Below, in pieces: positions 63,441-64,000 of a stretch of DNA of 64,000 bases. The translations under genes and the position numbers were made by a program. Under the pieces are notes generated by a model that saw nothing but the letters and a program-made list of their open reading frames with translations, was not told the DNA's origin and made no database searches. How positions within the stretch are numbered: position 1 is the stretch's first letter; the number at the start of each line of letters is the position of its first letter. The stretch spans positions 7,759,501 to 7,823,500 of the forward strand of contig PUFA01000068.1 of assembly GCA_003508835.1 (NCBI GenBank). The letters run 5' to 3'. The stretch is from Eonycteris spelaea. Its lineage: Eukaryota > Chordata > Mammalia > Chiroptera > Pteropodidae.

Positions 63441-63509
63441 TGTGTGTGTGGTGTGTGTGTGTGTGTGAGTGAGTGTGTGTGTGTGTGTGTGTGGTGTGTG
63501 TGTGTGTGT
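63441..63509. repeat. (TG)n microsatellite with internal duplication
   Basis: TG arrays are broken by GG at 63450-63451 and 63493-63494 and by GAGTGAG in the middle. The two TGTGG-TGTG halves look like copies of each other. Confidence 0.95.
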
Positions 63510-64000
63510 AAAGAGTAAAGTGTTTACCAAAAGTCTTTGTTCTCTTCTCTCTGAATAAGGGTACATTATGACTTACCTCAAGGAGTTTTTAGAAAGATTG
63601 AGTTAGAGAGAGAAAGTAAGAATATGACCAAACTCTGTTCCAGACTAACAGTGGCACTTTGGTACATCAAGCCTGCTGCCTACTCCTCAGTTTTTGTTTG
63701 TTTTTTTTTTTTTTTTTAAAGATGGATAACATCTCACTGAATTCTTTTGAGTTGGCATAACATCCACATTATTTTCTGGTATGGTGAAGTTACTCAAAAA
63801 ACTAATAGTTCTTTCCTTTTTCTTCTACTTTGCCTTACATTGCTCTGTCATTTTTCTTTTCCCATGGCTTTTCCATGCCTTGTCTTCTTTTGTTCCCCAA
63901 AGCCCTGTTATTCCACCTGTAGTTAAACACTAAATGTGATTAAAGATAAAGGGATATCTGAAAATGGACATTTTCTAATGTAATGTTGATACTTTCTCTA
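63510..64000. other. Unassigned end of window with poly-T
   Basis: A T17 run (63701-63717) follows TTTTTGTTTG. Purine-rich AGTTAGAGAGAGAAAG lies at 63601. No gene was seen before the window ends. Confidence 0.45.

Noticed and set aside
1..64000. CpG island or annotated-type promoter
   Set aside because: CpG is sparse throughout; the only dense patches are 20-30 bases at 52.3 and 53.5 kb.

Overview
This window is nuclear DNA of a placental mammal, and I find no protein-coding exon, RNA gene, CpG island or promoter that can be supported. It is AT-rich and full of decayed interspersed repeats: MIR SINEs, LINE-2, old LINE-1 (L1M/HAL1-like), MaLR-type and other LTRs, and hAT-Charlie MER5-like fragments, mixed with mammalian-style microsatellites. 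The youngest-looking L1 tails (59.8-61.9 kb and 62.2-62.5 kb) resemble, from memory, L1 3' ends of laurasiatherian mammals, bats in particular. I saw no primate Alu, rodent B1/B2, carnivore SINEC or bovine BovB. A bat or another laurasiatherian is therefore my best guess, at moderate confidence. All family names come from recalled consensus sequences, without a search.

Layout: 0-5.3 kb holds MIR, antisense L1, L2, a MaLR LTR with a plausible target-site duplication, and a probable minus-strand ERV LTR. At 6.8-6.9 kb a self-complementary (CATA)(TA)(TATG) microsatellite sits directly beside a perfect 36-bp foldback hairpin. From 7.4 to 31.4 kb MIR, L2, L1 and MLT1-like LTR pieces alternate with unassigned single-copy-looking intervals. 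From 31.4 to 41.6 kb unassigned sequence is commoner; the stretch at 35.43-36.24 kb, with several homeodomain-type TAATTA/CAATTA cores and no recognisable repeat, is the best candidate for a conserved non-coding regulatory element. From 41.6 to 50.9 kb come L2, an MLT1-like LTR, an AT-rich palindromic minisatellite (44.17-44.40 kb), a CTCF-like motif (46.25 kb) and a MER5-like element.

From 51.2 to 57.2 kb there is a long antisense L1 whose ORF2-derived region is split by a solo LTR. That LTR carries an exact 134-bp tandem duplication that doubles its TATA-like box. From 59.8 to 61.9 kb lies a 5'-truncated sense L1 that begins in the reverse-transcriptase region and is closed by stops and frameshifts.

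No set of genes works together here. The window reads as intergenic or deep-intronic DNA, with possible cis-regulatory content around 35.4-36.2 kb. The open reading frames present are short, sit in repeats or unassigned sequence, and their lengths fit chance. I did not find a new biological system; the most unusual items are the foldback at 6.85 kb, the exact LTR duplication at 52.86 kb and the candidate regulatory block at 35.4 kb.
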